DNA of 64,000 nt from Alphaproteobacteria bacterium (GCA_025359785.1 JANYET010000025.1:1-64000), one strand, 5' to 3'. Shown: positions 1-9,735, counted from the first letter of the stretch. A program made the numbers and translations. The notes: generated by a model from the letters alone, not told the origin.

Positions 1-204
1 CATACGGATATTCCGCCAACAGAAGAATTGAGGGCTCGATTATACGTTTCATTTGAAGGAGATGCTCTAAGTCCGAATTATTTCCAGAGTAAAACTGCAA
101 CAAAACCTTCATTTGCATCTTCCGGGACCCCTCCCGAAAAGCGGACCGCAAGGACCGCGAGCGGTCTTCCCGTGCGCAACGGCGCCGGCATGAGGGGAAC
201 AAGC
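1..204. other. Gene-free leader of the first TonB receptor
   Basis: About the first 130 bases are clearly more AT-rich than the rest of the window (runs such as GATTATACG and CCAGAGTAAAACTGC), after which composition becomes GC-rich. An open frame continues upstream of the receptor start here, but it has no ATG and no exported-protein character. I see no cobalamin-riboswitch-like structure. The stretch probably holds the promoter and 5' UTR of the receptor gene. Confidence 0.4.
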
Positions 205-2556
205 ATGACAAATTCGATGACGCGGACCGTGCGCCGCGCGCCGGGCCTCGGGCTTGGCGCGGGCCTGGGCGCGGGCTCGGTCCTGGCCATGGCCATTGCG
301 CTGGGCTGGACCCCGGCCCAGGCCGCCGACCTCGCCGCGGCCGCCGCCGTGGAGGCCGGACCGGTGCACATCGACCCTGAGACCGCCGACTTCGGCCGTC
401 AGGTCGACGAACTGGTGGTCACCGGCGCTGGCGCGGCCCTGGCCGCGCCCACCAAGGCCTCGCTGGCCGCCACCGAGCCGCAGGCGATCATCGACCGCAA
501 GGCGATCGACCAGTTCGTGCCGGTCACCGCCGACTACAACCAGATCGTCAACCTGGCCCCCAGCATGGCGGGCACCTCGTTCGGCGGTCCGGGTCTTTTC
601 GAGGCGAAGACCACCCTGCGCGGGTTCAAGGACGGCGAATACAACATCACCTACGACGGCATCCCCTGGGGCGACGCCAACGGCCCGACCCACCATTCGA
701 CGTCGTTCTTCCCGTCCTCGACAATCGGGGCGGTGGTGGTGGACCGCGGACCGGGTGAGGCCAGCCAGTTGGGCGCGGCGACCTTTGGCGGCTCGGTGAA
801 CATCTTCTCGCCCGAGGTCAGCCATGAGATGGGCGGGTCGCAGTCGGTGACCGGCGGAACCTGGAACACCTGGCTGTCGGTGACCAAGCTCAACACCGGC
901 GACCTCGACCGGTTCAACGGCGCGCACATCCTGTTCAATTTCCAGGAACTCAGCACCGATGGCGCGCTCAGCTACAACAAGGCCAAAGCCTACAACCAGC
1001 TGGTGCGTGGCGTGTTTCCGCTGTGGGGCAGCTGGAAGCTGACGGTGCTTGGCACCTGGAACTACACGCGTATCCACACCAACGACAACTTCGGCGCGAC
1101 GCTCAACCAGGTCGCCCTCTATGGCAAGAATTTCGCCCTCGACAACAATCCGGCGAACCCGACCTACTACGGCTACAACCTGGTCACCAAGCACACCTAC
1201 TTCAACTACGCGAAGCTCAACGGCGACATCACGCCGACCCTGAAGCTCGAGAACACGGTCTATTCCTACTACTACAAGAACGACACGGAATCGGCGCTCG
1301 ATCCGACGCTTTCGCCCACCGACATCGCCAACCGGACCGGGCTTTCGATCACCCAGGTTCCGGGCGGCAAGCCGGTGGTGAACGGCCATGTCCCCGGCTA
1401 CACCAAGCTCAACGTCTACAAGATCTACGGCGACATCCTGCATCTCGACCAGGAGCTGTCGTTCGGCAAGATCAAGGCCGGCCTGTGGGCCGAGACCGCC
1501 GATACGGGGCCTCGCGCCCGCTACGACTACGACGCCACGGCCAGCACGATCGGCGTCGCCTACGTGGTGGACTACCGCCAGAAGGTGCTGGCCGGCGTGC
1601 CGCAGTACCTGGAGTACCTGCAGAACTCAGGCTGGCAGCAGTACGAGCCGTTCATCGATTTCGAGTGGAAGGCGACCCCCGAGCTGACCATCACACCGGG
1701 GCTTAAGTATGTGCACGAAAAGATCTTCGTGAACGCTGACGTCAATCAGAAGTCGCGCCAGCCGTTCCACGACTCCAAGACCTTCACCAAGACGCTCTAT
1801 TTCCTGACCGGTAACTATCGGGTCCGGGACGATGTCTCGGTCTATGCGCAATACGCCACCGGCTTCCTGTTGCCGGATATCTCGGTGACCCAGGTGGTCA
1901 ATCCGAACCTGAAGGACCTGAACCCGCAGACCTCCACCAACTATCAGGCGGGCATCGTCTATCACGGTGGCCGGATCAATGCCGACGCGGACGTCTATTA
2001 CGTCGACTTCAAGAACAAGCTGCAGACCGTCACCGTGCCCCTGGCGGCCGGCGGCACGGAGACCGACAGCTTCAACCTGGGCGGCGCCAAGTACCAGGGC
2101 GTCGAGGGTCAGGTCAGCTTTGCGGCGACCGAAAACCTGGTGCTGTTCGCCAACGGCTCGATCAACTCGGCCAAGGCCCAAGGCGCCAATACGATCATCA
2201 ATGGCGTCCCGGTGGTGATTGTCGGCGGCAAGCAGATCGCCGGCGCGCCGAAATCGACGGCCGCCGTCGGCATCCTGTGGAACGATGAGCACTGGTCGGC
2301 GTCCCTGACCGACAAATACACCGGCGTCGCCTGGGCGGCGGAAGGTGAGCCGGCGGCCTACAAGATTCCCGGATTCAATTCGGCCGACCTGACGCTGGTC
2401 TACCGGATCGACCGCTTCCGGATCGAGGGCGCGATCTACAACCTGACCGACAGCCAGAAGGTGGTCTCGGTCAAGCCGGGCAAGACAGTTCCCTACGACC
2501 AATACTACTTCCAGCCGCAGCGGAACTTTCAGCTGTCGCTGAAGGTCAATTTCTGA
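205..2556 (+). CDS. TonB-dependent outer-membrane receptor
   Basis: Outer-membrane ligand-gated transporter that takes up a scarce substrate using energy from TonB-ExbBD. The ATG at 205 is chosen because AGGGGAA lies just upstream and a long signal peptide follows, ending near residue 40 (TPAQA|AD). A TonB-box-like VDELVVTG sits at about residues 67-74, then a plug domain to about residue 230, then a long C-terminal beta-barrel with alternating aromatic strands, ending in the outer-membrane signature LKVNF with a terminal Phe. About 783 residues, normal for the family. Its stop codon overlaps the start of a secreted acid phosphatase by one base, so the two are translationally coupled; this suggests, but does not prove, uptake of a phosphate ester or its product. 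The substrate cannot be read from sequence. Confidence 0.9.
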   Translation: MTNSMTRTVRRAPGLGLGAGLGAGSVLAMAIALGWTPAQAADLAAAAAVEAGPVHIDPETADFGRQVDELVVTGAGAALAAPTKASLAATEPQAIIDRKAIDQFVPVTADYNQIVNLAPSMAGTSFGGPGLFEAKTTLRGFKDGEYNITYDGIPWGDANGPTHHSTSFFPSSTIGAVVVDRGPGEASQLGAATFGGSVNIFSPEVSHEMGGSQSVTGGTWNTWLSVTKLNTGDLDRFNGAHILFNFQELSTDGALSYNKAKAYNQLVRGVFPLWGSWKLTVLGTWNYTRIHTNDNFGATLNQVALYGKNFALDNNPANPTYYGYNLVTKHTYFNYAKLNGDITPTLKLENTVYSYYYKNDTESALDPTLSPTDIANRTGLSITQVPGGKPVVNGHVPGYTKLNVYKIYGDILHLDQELSFGKIKAGLWAETADTGPRARYDYDATASTIGVAYVVDYRQKVLAGVPQYLEYLQNSGWQQYEPFIDFEWKATPELTITPGLKYVHEKIFVNADVNQKSRQPFHDSKTFTKTLYFLTGNYRVRDDVSVYAQYATGFLLPDISVTQVVNPNLKDLNPQTSTNYQAGIVYHGGRINADADVYYVDFKNKLQTVTVPLAAGGTETDSFNLGGAKYQGVEGQVSFAATENLVLFANGSINSAKAQGANTIINGVPVVIVGGKQIAGAPKSTAAVGILWNDEHWSASLTDKYTGVAWAAEGEPAAYKIPGFNSADLTLVYRIDRFRIEGAIYNLTDSQKVVSVKPGKTVPYDQYYFQPQRNFQLSLKVNF

Positions 2557-3278
2557 TGCGGGCGGTGATCCTGGCTGGTCTGGCGGTTCTGGTCGCGGGT
2601 CAGGCTCAGGCGCAGCCCCCGACGCTCCCCGCGCCGGCGGCCGCATCGAAGTTCCTGGCGCCCGGTGACCTCGATCCGGCGCTCGTGCTGCCGCCGCCGC
2701 CGGCCGATGACGCGCCCGCCGCCGCCGAAGGCAGAGCCGAGCTGCACCGTATCGCAGCCACCGTCCGGACCCCCGCGCGGCTGGCCCAGGCCAAAGCCGA
2801 CGACGCTCTGGAGGACGTCCGCGTCTTCGCTCCCCTGTTCGGGCCGGACTTCGACCTCGCGCGACTGCCGAACACTGCAAAGCTGTTCGCCGACCTGCGC
2901 ACCGAGGACAGCCTCGCAGCCAAGCAGGCCAAGGCGTTCTTCAAACGCGAGCGGCCCTGGCTGAAAGACCCCGATCTCGACGTCTGCGATGACCGCCACG
3001 ACTCCAGGAACAGCTATCCCAGCGGCCACGCGACCATGGGCTACGCCGCCTCGGCGGTCCTGGCCGAGCTGGCGCCCAACCACGCCCAGGCTGTCCTGGC
3101 GCGGGCCGCCGACTATGCCGAGAGCCGGCTGGTCTGCGGCGTCCATTACCGCGGCGATCTGGAGGCGGGGCACGTGCTGGCGACCGCGCTTATCGACCGG
3201 CTGATGAACAAGCTACAATTCCGGGCCGAGGTCGAAGCCGCCCGCACCGAGTTGACCGCAGCCCACATCGCCCCCTGA
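2556..3278 (+). CDS. Class A acid phosphatase, PAP2 family, exported
   Basis: Periplasmic nonspecific acid phosphatase (PhoN/PAP2 fold) that hydrolyses phosphomonoesters. A signal peptide spans residues 1-20 (ends AQAQ), followed by a Pro/Ala-rich linker. All three catalytic motifs of the vanadium-haloperoxidase/PAP2 superfamily are visible: K-x6-RP at residues 126-134, PSGH at 155-158, and SR-x5-H-x3-D at 190-201. At 240 residues it has the usual class A length. The ATG overlaps the TGA of the upstream TonB receptor (TGATG), indicating one operon and coupled translation. Together they look like a secreted-enzyme plus importer pair for organophosphate use. Confidence 0.9.
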   Translation: MRAVILAGLAVLVAGQAQAQPPTLPAPAAASKFLAPGDLDPALVLPPPPADDAPAAAEGRAELHRIAATVRTPARLAQAKADDALEDVRVFAPLFGPDFDLARLPNTAKLFADLRTEDSLAAKQAKAFFKRERPWLKDPDLDVCDDRHDSRNSYPSGHATMGYAASAVLAELAPNHAQAVLARAADYAESRLVCGVHYRGDLEAGHVLATALIDRLMNKLQFRAEVEAARTELTAAHIAP

Positions 3279-3323
3279 CCCGACCTACGGCGCGCGGGTC
3301 ATTCCGGTTCGCGGTGAGGCCGC

Positions 3324-3329
3324 TATAAT
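3324..3329 (+). promoter_or_regulatory. Possible -10 element of the glutathione S-transferase gene
   Basis: A perfect TATAAT lies 25 bases before the ATG of the downstream gene, unusual in DNA this GC-rich. No convincing TTGACA-like -35 sits 17 bases upstream, so this is only a suggestion. Confidence 0.3.
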
Positions 3330-3353
3330 CCCCTTGGCAACTGGGGACGCGCC

Positions 3354-3992
3354 ATGACCTACACGCTCTACTATTCGCCGGGCACAGCCAGCATGCCGGT
3401 GCACTGGGCGCTGATCGAGATCGGCGTGCCGTTCGAGACGGTGCGGATCGATTTCGAGACCGGGGCGCATCGCACACCAGCCTACCTGGCGCTCAATCCG
3501 ATGGGACGCGTGCCGACGCTGATCGTCGATGGCGTCGCGCATGTCGAGTCCGCCGCGCTGTTGATGCTGCTCGCCGAGCGCCACCCGCAGGCCGTCCTGG
3601 GGCCCGCGCCTGACGATCCCCAGCGGTCGAAGTGGCTGGAGACCATGGTGTTCCTCGCCAACAATCTGTCGCCGGCCATGCGCGACTGGTTCTACGCCGA
3701 CAAGGACGGTTCGCCGGACGGCGCTCCGGCGGTGCGCGATCTGGCGCGCCGGCGCATCGAAGGGGTCTGGCGGCGGCTGGCCGGCGATCTCGCCGACGGC
3801 CGCGATTTCCTGTTCGGGGCGAAGGCCGGCGCGGCGGATTTCCTGGCCGCCGCTCCGATGCGCTGGTCGCGGACCATGGCGCAGCCCGCCAACGACCATC
3901 CGGTGCTCGCGGCCTACCTGGCCCGGCTGGCCGCCTTGCCGTCCTACGCGGAGCTTTGCCGCCGGGAAGACCTCGCACCCTGGCCGGCTTAG
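3354..3992 (+). CDS. Glutathione S-transferase family protein
   Basis: Cytosolic GST-fold enzyme, 212 residues. The N-terminal thioredoxin-like domain (residues 1-80) starts YTLYYSPGTAS and carries the cis-proline motif NPMGRVPTLI (about residues 49-58) and the glutathione gamma-glutamyl contact E-S near residues 65-66. The C-terminal all-helical domain follows (residues 90-205). Its role may be detoxification or glutathione-dependent isomerisation; the substrate is not inferable. It is a single gene on the plus strand, with its own likely promoter 25 bases upstream, and faces the convergent PEPxxWA-CTERM gene. Confidence 0.88.
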   Translation: MTYTLYYSPGTASMPVHWALIEIGVPFETVRIDFETGAHRTPAYLALNPMGRVPTLIVDGVAHVESAALLMLLAERHPQAVLGPAPDDPQRSKWLETMVFLANNLSPAMRDWFYADKDGSPDGAPAVRDLARRRIEGVWRRLAGDLADGRDFLFGAKAGAADFLAAAPMRWSRTMAQPANDHPVLAAYLARLAALPSYAELCRREDLAPWPA

Positions 3993-4015
3993 GACCTGGA
4001 CCCGATCGAAATTCG

Positions 4016-4789
4016 CTAGGCGGTTTGCGGACGGGCCCGCCGGCGCAGCGCCGCGCCCAGGGCTCCGAAGCCCAGGACCATGAGCGCCCACGAGGCAGGC
4101 TCCGGAACCGTGCCGCCGCCGGGGGCCGCATTGCCGATGCCGGCGCTGACTGCCACCGAATATTCCGGGTGGCGCGCAAGGAAGTCCGGATCGATGAAGA
4201 TATAGGGATCGACGAAGGCGTCGGCGACGCCGCCGCCGATGGCTCGGACGTCGATCTGCAGCGAAACCCGGCCGACCGCGTCGGACAGCTGGCTGAAGCC
4301 CAGGGTCCCGGTGAAGTTGGGATGGGCCAGCGGATCACTGGATGACGAGAACAGGTTGATCACATCGAAGGCGCCGTTGTTGAGCACGAACCGGGCCGAG
4401 GCGTCGTCCTGGAAGGCGGGGCCTCCGGCGCTACTGGTCAGCAGCGTGAAGCTGACGAACATCGGCACCACGACGCCGGCCGGGGCGCCGTTCAGGCCGA
4501 AGGAATAGACGATCGAGGACTCCAAGCTGCCGTTGCCGTTGAAAACGTTCACGTCCGTACCGGTGGCGTGGCCTGTCAACGTGGCGGTCGGCAGGCCGGA
4601 GACGGTCGTCGACAGGTTCCCCAGGGCGTAGGTCCCGGGGGCCGAATAGGACTGGCTGGTGTTGAAGGTCCCCAGGGTGGCGCCGAAGACGGCGTCCGGA
4701 AGCGGTGCGGCCCGCGCGGCGAGTGGCGCGCAAAGGCATCCGGCGGCAAGCGCCGCGACGAGAGAGGTCTGGAGGGTGCGCGTGGACAT
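4016..4789 (-). CDS. PEPxxWA-CTERM sorting-domain exported protein
   Basis: Secreted or surface protein of unknown function with a C-terminal protein-sorting tail. The ATG at 4789 is preceded by AGGAAG and begins a clear signal peptide (ends AARAAP). The central part is rich in Gly, Ser, Asn and Thr, beta-rich in style, with no recognisable enzyme motif. The C-terminus has the tripartite PEP-CTERM form: VPEPASWALM, a hydrophobic helix (VLGFGALGAAL) and a basic cluster RRRARPQ. In known systems such tails are processed by an exosortase; none is encoded in this window. A second protein of the same class lies at 51.9-52.7 kb. Confidence 0.85.
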   Translation of the reverse strand: MSTRTLQTSLVAALAAGCLCAPLAARAAPLPDAVFGATLGTFNTSQSYSAPGTYALGNLSTTVSGLPTATLTGHATGTDVNVFNGNGSLESSIVYSFGLNGAPAGVVVPMFVSFTLLTSSAGGPAFQDDASARFVLNNGAFDVINLFSSSSDPLAHPNFTGTLGFSQLSDAVGRVSLQIDVRAIGGGVADAFVDPYIFIDPDFLARHPEYSVAVSAGIGNAAPGGGTVPEPASWALMVLGFGALGAALRRRARPQTA

Positions 4790-4953
4790 GGCGACTTCCT
4801 GCGTCGAAACGAGCTGGAAGGCTGTATCGCGAAGGCTTCCCGTCACAGGCGCTCGGCGGCGAAGCCTGCGACGCCTAAGACCTAGCAGATTGGTCTTACT
4901 GCGTACACGGTTCGACGAATCACGCTTTTTGGCTGCGGCCTGGAGTCCGAGCC

Positions 4954-5604
4954 CTAGACCATCCCCGCCTTGCGCAGGGACTGGTAGGCCTTGATCACCC
5001 GCTGCAGGCGGTGTTCGCCGGCGCGGTCGCCGCCGTTGGCGTCGGGGTGCAGGCGGCGGACCAGCTCGGTGTAGCGGGCGCGGATTTTCGGGCCGTCGGC
5101 GTGGCTGTCGAGGTCGAGGTCGGCCAGCGCATTGCGCTCGATCTTGCCCATGGCGCGTTCTTCGGGCTCGGCGGTGGGCCGCCCGCCGTTCTTGCCGAAC
5201 AGGTTGAAGGGGTCGCGGTAGCCCTCGCCCTTCTTGAACTTGTTGGAGAAGGCGGCGGCCTCGCGGCTCATGCGGCCAGCCTTCATCTCCCAGGTCGGGC
5301 GCCCGCCGGTGAACAGCTCGTCCTGCTGGCGGCGGCGGATTTCCCCCTCGCTCATCCCGGCGAAGAAGTTCCAGTTACGGTTATATTCGGCGGCGTGCGG
5401 CTGACAGAACCAGTAGTGCTCGTTCAACATGTCGCGGGATTTCGGGGCCCTGGCGGTCGCCGCCAGCCGGCACCCGGGGTGGTCGCAGGCCCGTTCACCG
5501 GGCTTCAGCGCGGTGACGTCCTCGGCGCGCGCCTCCTCCTCCGGCTTGGGGGGGCGGACGCGGATATCGACGAAACGCGGCTTGTATTGAAACGCGGCGG
5601 GCAT
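4954..5604 (-). CDS. J-domain (DnaJ-like) protein
   Basis: Predicted DnaK co-chaperone or J-domain adaptor, 216 residues. The J domain is at the extreme C-terminus, with the HPD tripeptide at residues 186-188 (RRLHPDANGGD) followed by the third-helix segment AYQSLRKAG. The N-terminal 140 residues include a Cys/His cluster (CDHPGC ... H ... C-x-H) that could bind a metal, plus an aromatic WNFFAGMSE segment. This layout is common in alphaproteobacterial J-domain proteins. It is divergent from bolA, with start codons about 50 bases apart. The client is unknown. Confidence 0.82.
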   Translation of the reverse strand: MPAAFQYKPRFVDIRVRPPKPEEEARAEDVTALKPGERACDHPGCRLAATARAPKSRDMLNEHYWFCQPHAAEYNRNWNFFAGMSEGEIRRRQQDELFTGGRPTWEMKAGRMSREAAAFSNKFKKGEGYRDPFNLFGKNGGRPTAEPEERAMGKIERNALADLDLDSHADGPKIRARYTELVRRLHPDANGGDRAGEHRLQRVIKAYQSLRKAGMV

Positions 5605-5656
5605 GGGCCAAGTATGGGGCCGAGATAATCCCTTTCAAGAATTGAAGATTACGCCG

Positions 5657-5929
5657 ATGGGCGCCATATTTGATGCCATCCAACATAAGCTGACCGCAGC
5701 CTTCACGCCCACGCGGCTCGAGATCGAGGACGATTCCGGCCGCCACGCGGGTCATGCGGGCGCAAATCCGGGCGGCGAGAGCCATTTCAACGTGACGATC
5801 GAGTCGGTCGCCTTCGCCGGCGCCGCCAAGGTCGCCCGCCAGCGGATGGTCTATCGCGCGCTGGCCGAAGAATTGGCCGGTCCGCTGCATGCCTTGTCGG
5901 TCAAGGCTCTGGCGCCCGGCGAAACCTAA
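5657..5929 (+). CDS. bolA: BolA family protein
   Basis: Small (90-residue) BolA-fold protein; BolA proteins partner with monothiol glutaredoxins in iron-sulfur cluster handling and act in stress-linked regulation. The sequence matches family features: an N-terminal helix (IFDAIQHKLTAAF), a strand with SHFNVTIES, and the C-terminal QRMVYRALAEEL helix with the conserved H-A-L-S-V-K ending. I chose the ATG at 5657, since the frame upstream overlaps the divergent J-domain gene and adds residues not typical of BolA. The glutaredoxin at 48.6 kb is a dithiol type and not its obvious partner. Confidence 0.85.
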   Translation: MGAIFDAIQHKLTAAFTPTRLEIEDDSGRHAGHAGANPGGESHFNVTIESVAFAGAAKVARQRMVYRALAEELAGPLHALSVKALAPGET

Positions 5930-5987
5930 GGGCTACACTAAACAACTGTTTGAACCGCGGCCTGCATCTATCCGGGGAGTCTCTGGC

Positions 5988-6494
5988 TTGAAGACCACGA
6001 TCACCGTCAACGGCGAGGCGCGGGCGCTGGACGTCGATACCCGCACGACCCTGCTCGACGCGTTGCGCGAGACCCTGCATCTGGCGGGGACAAAGAAAGG
6101 CTGCGACCACGGCCAGTGCGGCGCCTGCACGGTGCTGGTCAACGGCACGCGGATCAATTCCTGCCTGTCGCTGGCGGTGATGCATGACGGCGACGCGGTG
6201 ACCACCATCGAAGGGATCGGCGCGGTCGGGGCGCTGAGCCCCATCCAGCAGGCGTTCCTGACCGAGGACGCCTTCCAGTGCGGCTACTGCACGCCCGGCC
6301 AGATCTGTTCGGCGCTGGGCATGCTGGCCGAGGTGGCCGCCGGCTGGCCCAGCCAGGAGACGGCGGACCTGACCGCGCCGATCCAGCTGACCGACGACGA
6401 GCTTCGCGAACGGATGAGTGGCAACATCTGCCGCTGCTCGGCCTATCCGCAGATCGTCGCCGCGATCCGCAGCGTCTCGGGGCTGCCCGCGTGA
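5988..6494 (+). CDS. paoA: Aldehyde oxidoreductase [2Fe-2S] subunit (PaoA-like)
   Basis: Small iron-sulfur subunit of a heterotrimeric xanthine-oxidase-family molybdoenzyme. The plant-type ferredoxin cluster is seen as [18 protein letters not shown] plus a fourth Cys (SCLSLAV). The second cluster domain shows CGYCTPGQ and ICRCSAYP. The best start is the TTG at 5988, with GGGGAG about 10 bases upstream, giving 168 residues beginning [10 protein letters not shown]. coli PaoA carries a Tat signal; none is visible here even if the frame is extended upstream, so this enzyme may be cytoplasmic (inference). Its stop overlaps the next gene's GTG (GTGA). Confidence 0.88.
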   Translation: MKTTITVNGEARALDVDTRTTLLDALRETLHLAGTKKGCDHGQCGACTVLVNGTRINSCLSLAVMHDGDAVTTIEGIGAVGALSPIQQAFLTEDAFQCGYCTPGQICSALGMLAEVAAGWPSQETADLTAPIQLTDDELRERMSGNICRCSAYPQIVAAIRSVSGLPA

Positions 6495-7462
6495 GGCCCT
6501 TCACCTACGAGCGCGCGACCAGCGCCGAGGCGGCTGTGAAGGCCGCGGCGGAAACGCCCAACGCCAAGTTCATCGCCGGCGGCACCAACCTGCTCGACCT
6601 GATGAAGCTGGAGATCGAGCATCCGGCTCATCTGATCGACGTGGGCCGCCTGCCACTGGCTGGGATCGAGGATACGCCCGACGGCGGCCTGCGGATCGGG
6701 TCGATGGCCACCAACAGCCATGTGGCCGCCGACGCCCGCGTGCGCGCCCGCTATCCGGTGCTGACCCACGCCATCGTGGCCGGCGGATCGGGCCAGCTGC
6801 GCAACAAGGCCACGACCGGCGGCAACCTGCTGCAGCGGACCCGCTGCGCCTATTTCTACGACACCACCAAGCCCTGCAATAAGCGCGCACCCGGCTCCGG
6901 CTGCGGCGCCTTGGAAGGCCTGAACCGCAACTCGGCGATCTTCGGGGCGAGCCATGCCTGCATCGCCACCCATCCCTCGGACATGGCCGTGGCGCTCGCG
7001 GTTCTGGACGCCACCGTCGAGACCCTGTCGCCCTCCGGGCAGGCGCGGTCGTTCGCGGTGACCGACCTGCACCGGCTGCCGGGCGAGACGCCGGACGTCG
7101 AGACCCATCTGATCCCCGGCGAGCTGATCACCGCCATCGTCCTGCCGCCGGCTCCGGCGCCCTCTGAAGAGGGGGGTGGGCAAGTTTATCGAAAGGTCCG
7201 CGACCGGGCCTCCTATGCGGCCGGGCTGGTCAGCGTGGCGGTTGTCGGCGGCAAGGTCGCGTTCGGCGCGGTCGCGCACAAACCCTGGCGCGCGGCGCAG
7301 GCCGAGGCGGCTCTGGCGTCTGGCGCCTCGCCGGCCGAAGCCATCGCCGCGGAGCTGGCGCAGGCCAGCAACAACGGCCGCAATGGCTTCAAGATCTCGC
7401 TGATCTCGCGCCTTGCGCCGGTGGTCATCAAAGAGGCCCGCAAGGCCGGGAGGTCCGCATGA
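6491..7462 (+). CDS. paoB: Aldehyde oxidoreductase FAD-binding subunit (PaoB-like)
   Basis: FAD subunit that passes electrons between the iron-sulfur subunit and the acceptor. It starts at a GTG overlapping the upstream TGA. The FAD-binding motif [13 protein letters not shown] lies near residues 27-39. The Cys-rich insert typical of PaoB, absent from most xanthine dehydrogenases, is present (TRCAYFYD, then KPCNKR, GSGCGAL and [10 protein letters not shown]) and in PaoB holds an extra [4Fe-4S] cluster. The C-terminal domain has [11 protein letters not shown]. About 323 residues, usual for the family. It overlaps paoC by four bases (ATGA). Confidence 0.9.
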   Translation: MRPFTYERATSAEAAVKAAAETPNAKFIAGGTNLLDLMKLEIEHPAHLIDVGRLPLAGIEDTPDGGLRIGSMATNSHVAADARVRARYPVLTHAIVAGGSGQLRNKATTGGNLLQRTRCAYFYDTTKPCNKRAPGSGCGALEGLNRNSAIFGASHACIATHPSDMAVALAVLDATVETLSPSGQARSFAVTDLHRLPGETPDVETHLIPGELITAIVLPPAPAPSEEGGGQVYRKVRDRASYAAGLVSVAVVGGKVAFGAVAHKPWRAAQAEAALASGASPAEAIAAELAQASNNGRNGFKISLISRLAPVVIKEARKAGRSA

Positions 7463-9735
7463 GTTCCGTCGCTGACTGGGAAGCCGCCAGCAATCCGGTC
7501 AAGGAAAACCGGGCCGGCAATATCGGCAAGGCGGTGGACCGTTATGAGGGCCCGCTCAAGGTCACCGGAACCGCGCCCTACGCCTTTGAAGTCGAGCTGC
7601 CCCCCTCGGCCTCCGGGCCGCCGCTCTATGGCGTGATGGTCTCGGCGGCTATCGCCAGCGGCCGGATCGCCGCCATCGAGACGGCGCAGGCCGAGGCATC
7701 CCCGGGCGTGCGCCTGGTCTGGACCCATCTCAACGTGCCAGAGCAGGGACCGCGGCCGGAGCGCTACGACTTCTTCACGCCGTCGCCGCGGCCGGCGCTG
7801 CAGTCCGACCGCGTGTACTTCTTCGGTCAGCAGGTGGCGGTGGTCGTCGCCGACACCTTCGAGAACGCGAACGCCGCGGCGGCCATGGTCAAGGTGACCT
7901 ACGAGGCCGACGCGCCAATGGCGGATTTCCACGCCGTTCGCGACCAGGGCGTGCAACCGCCCGGCGAGCAGGATACCGAGATCGGCGACTTCGCGGCGGC
8001 CTTCGCCGCGGCGCCGGTGACCATCGACGATGTCTGGCGCACGCCTCTGCAGAACCACTGCCAGATGGAGCCCTGCGCCACCACGGCCTGGTGGGATGGC
8101 GACAAGCTCACGGTCAACACCTCGGTCCAGATGGTGCGCTTCGCCCAGAACTCACTGGCCGAGACCCTGATGATTCCGTCCAAGAGCGTGCGGCTGCTGA
8201 CCCGCTACATCGGTGGCGGGTTCGGCGGGAAGGGCTCGTTCTATGAGGACCTGGTGCTGGCCTCGCTGGCCGCGCGCGAACTCGGCCAGCCGGTGAAAGT
8301 CGCCTTCTCCCGCCAGCAGATGATGCATGGCACTGTTCACCGGCCGGCCACCGAACAGCGTGTCCGGCTGGGCGCGACGCCGGACGGCAAGCTCACCGCC
8401 ATGTCGATCATGACGGTCACCCACTGTGACAGCCGGGGCAACTTCACCGAGCACGCGTCCAACTTCGCCCGCAGCCTCTATGCGGCGCCCAACCGGCTGA
8501 CCGGGCACCGGCTGGTGCGGATGGACCTGCCGGTGGCCAGCGCCATGCGCGCGCCCGGCGAGGCCTCAGGCACGCTGAGCCTCGAAGTCGCCATGGACGA
8601 GCTCGCTGAAAAGCTCGGTATCGACCCGATGGAGCTTCGGATCCTCAACGAGCCGGAGACCGATCCGGAAACCGGCAAGCCGTTCTCGATCCGCCAGCTG
8701 GTGCGCTGCATGCGCGAGGGCGCGCAGATTTTCGGCTGGGACCGCCGCACGCCGAAGATCGGAGCTGTGAAGAACGGCCGCTGGACGATCGGCCTGGGGA
8801 TGGCCGCGGCGATCCGCGGCAACATGCTGCTGCCGGCCAAGTGCAGCTTCACGGTGGACGCCGAGGGCGTGATCACCGTCAAGCAGGGCATGACCGACAT
8901 TGGCACCGGCACCTACACCGTGCTGGCCCAGATCGCGGCCGAGACCCTGGGCGTGCCGCTGGGCGACGTCCGCGTGGAGATCGGCGACTCGGAGCTGCCG
9001 CCGGCGCCGGGGTCGGGCGGCCAGTTCGGGGCGGCCACGGCCGGTTCCGCGGCGCTCGACGCGGGCATGAACCTGCGCAAGGCGATCGCCGAGATCGCGG
9101 TCGCCGATCCGGCCTCGCCCCTCTATGGCGGGCCGTCGCAGGACATCACCTTCCAGGACGGCGTGATCGCCATCGCCAACCGTTCGGAGCGGCTGGCTGA
9201 CCTGATCCGCCGCAACCGGCCCGAGGGTCTGGTCGCCGAGGGCGAGATTCGCCCCGCCGCCGACGCGCGCAACTGGAGCCAGCACACCTATGGCGCCCAC
9301 TTCGTGGAGGTGGCGGTCGATACCGTGACCGGCGAAGTGCGCACGCGGCGGATGCTGGGGGTCTTCGCGGCGGGCCGCATCCTCAACTGGAAGACCGCGC
9401 GCAGCCAGCTGACCGGCGGGATGATCTGGGGCGTCGGTTCGGCGCTGACCGAGGGCAACGCTGTCGACCCCCGCCACGGGTCGCTGATCAACCAGGACCT
9501 GGCTGGCTATCTGGTGCCGGTGCAGGCCGATATCGGCGAGCTGGACGCGATCATGCTCGACGAGGTCGACGACAAGGCCAACCCGATGGGCATCAAGGGG
9601 GTCGGCGAACTCGGCATCTCCGGCGCCGGCGCGGCGGTGGCCAACGCCATCTACAACGCCTGTGGCGTGCGCGTGCGCGACTATCCGATCACGCCCGACA
9701 AGCTGCTGGCGGCCCTGGAAGCCAAGGGCCTCTAG
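7459..9735 (+). CDS. paoC: Aldehyde oxidoreductase molybdenum-cofactor subunit (PaoC-like)
   Basis: Large catalytic subunit (758 residues) that binds molybdopterin cytosine dinucleotide and oxidises aldehydes to acids. Visible cofactor motifs are [13 protein letters not shown] (about residues 252-264) and [13 protein letters not shown]. The catalytic glutamate lies near the C-terminus in [16 protein letters not shown]. The gene completes a tightly overlapping paoABC operon. No MoCo-inserting chaperone (PaoD/XdhC type) lies nearby. The stop codon shares CTAG with the stop of the convergent TPR gene. Confidence 0.92.
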   Translation: MSSVADWEAASNPVKENRAGNIGKAVDRYEGPLKVTGTAPYAFEVELPPSASGPPLYGVMVSAAIASGRIAAIETAQAEASPGVRLVWTHLNVPEQGPRPERYDFFTPSPRPALQSDRVYFFGQQVAVVVADTFENANAAAAMVKVTYEADAPMADFHAVRDQGVQPPGEQDTEIGDFAAAFAAAPVTIDDVWRTPLQNHCQMEPCATTAWWDGDKLTVNTSVQMVRFAQNSLAETLMIPSKSVRLLTRYIGGGFGGKGSFYEDLVLASLAARELGQPVKVAFSRQQMMHGTVHRPATEQRVRLGATPDGKLTAMSIMTVTHCDSRGNFTEHASNFARSLYAAPNRLTGHRLVRMDLPVASAMRAPGEASGTLSLEVAMDELAEKLGIDPMELRILNEPETDPETGKPFSIRQLVRCMREGAQIFGWDRRTPKIGAVKNGRWTIGLGMAAAIRGNMLLPAKCSFTVDAEGVITVKQGMTDIGTGTYTVLAQIAAETLGVPLGDVRVEIGDSELPPAPGSGGQFGAATAGSAALDAGMNLRKAIAEIAVADPASPLYGGPSQDITFQDGVIAIANRSERLADLIRRNRPEGLVAEGEIRPAADARNWSQHTYGAHFVEVAVDTVTGEVRTRRMLGVFAAGRILNWKTARSQLTGGMIWGVGSALTEGNAVDPRHGSLINQDLAGYLVPVQADIGELDAIMLDEVDDKANPMGIKGVGELGISGAGAAVANAIYNACGVRVRDYPITPDKLLAALEAKGL

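Noticed and set aside
1..204. Cobalamin riboswitch before the TonB receptor
   Set aside because: No B12-box-like sequence or long structured leader could be recognised.
109..1443. Long open frame antisense to the first TonB receptor
   Set aside because: Arg/Val/Gly-rich translation without family features; typical of antisense frames in high-GC genes.
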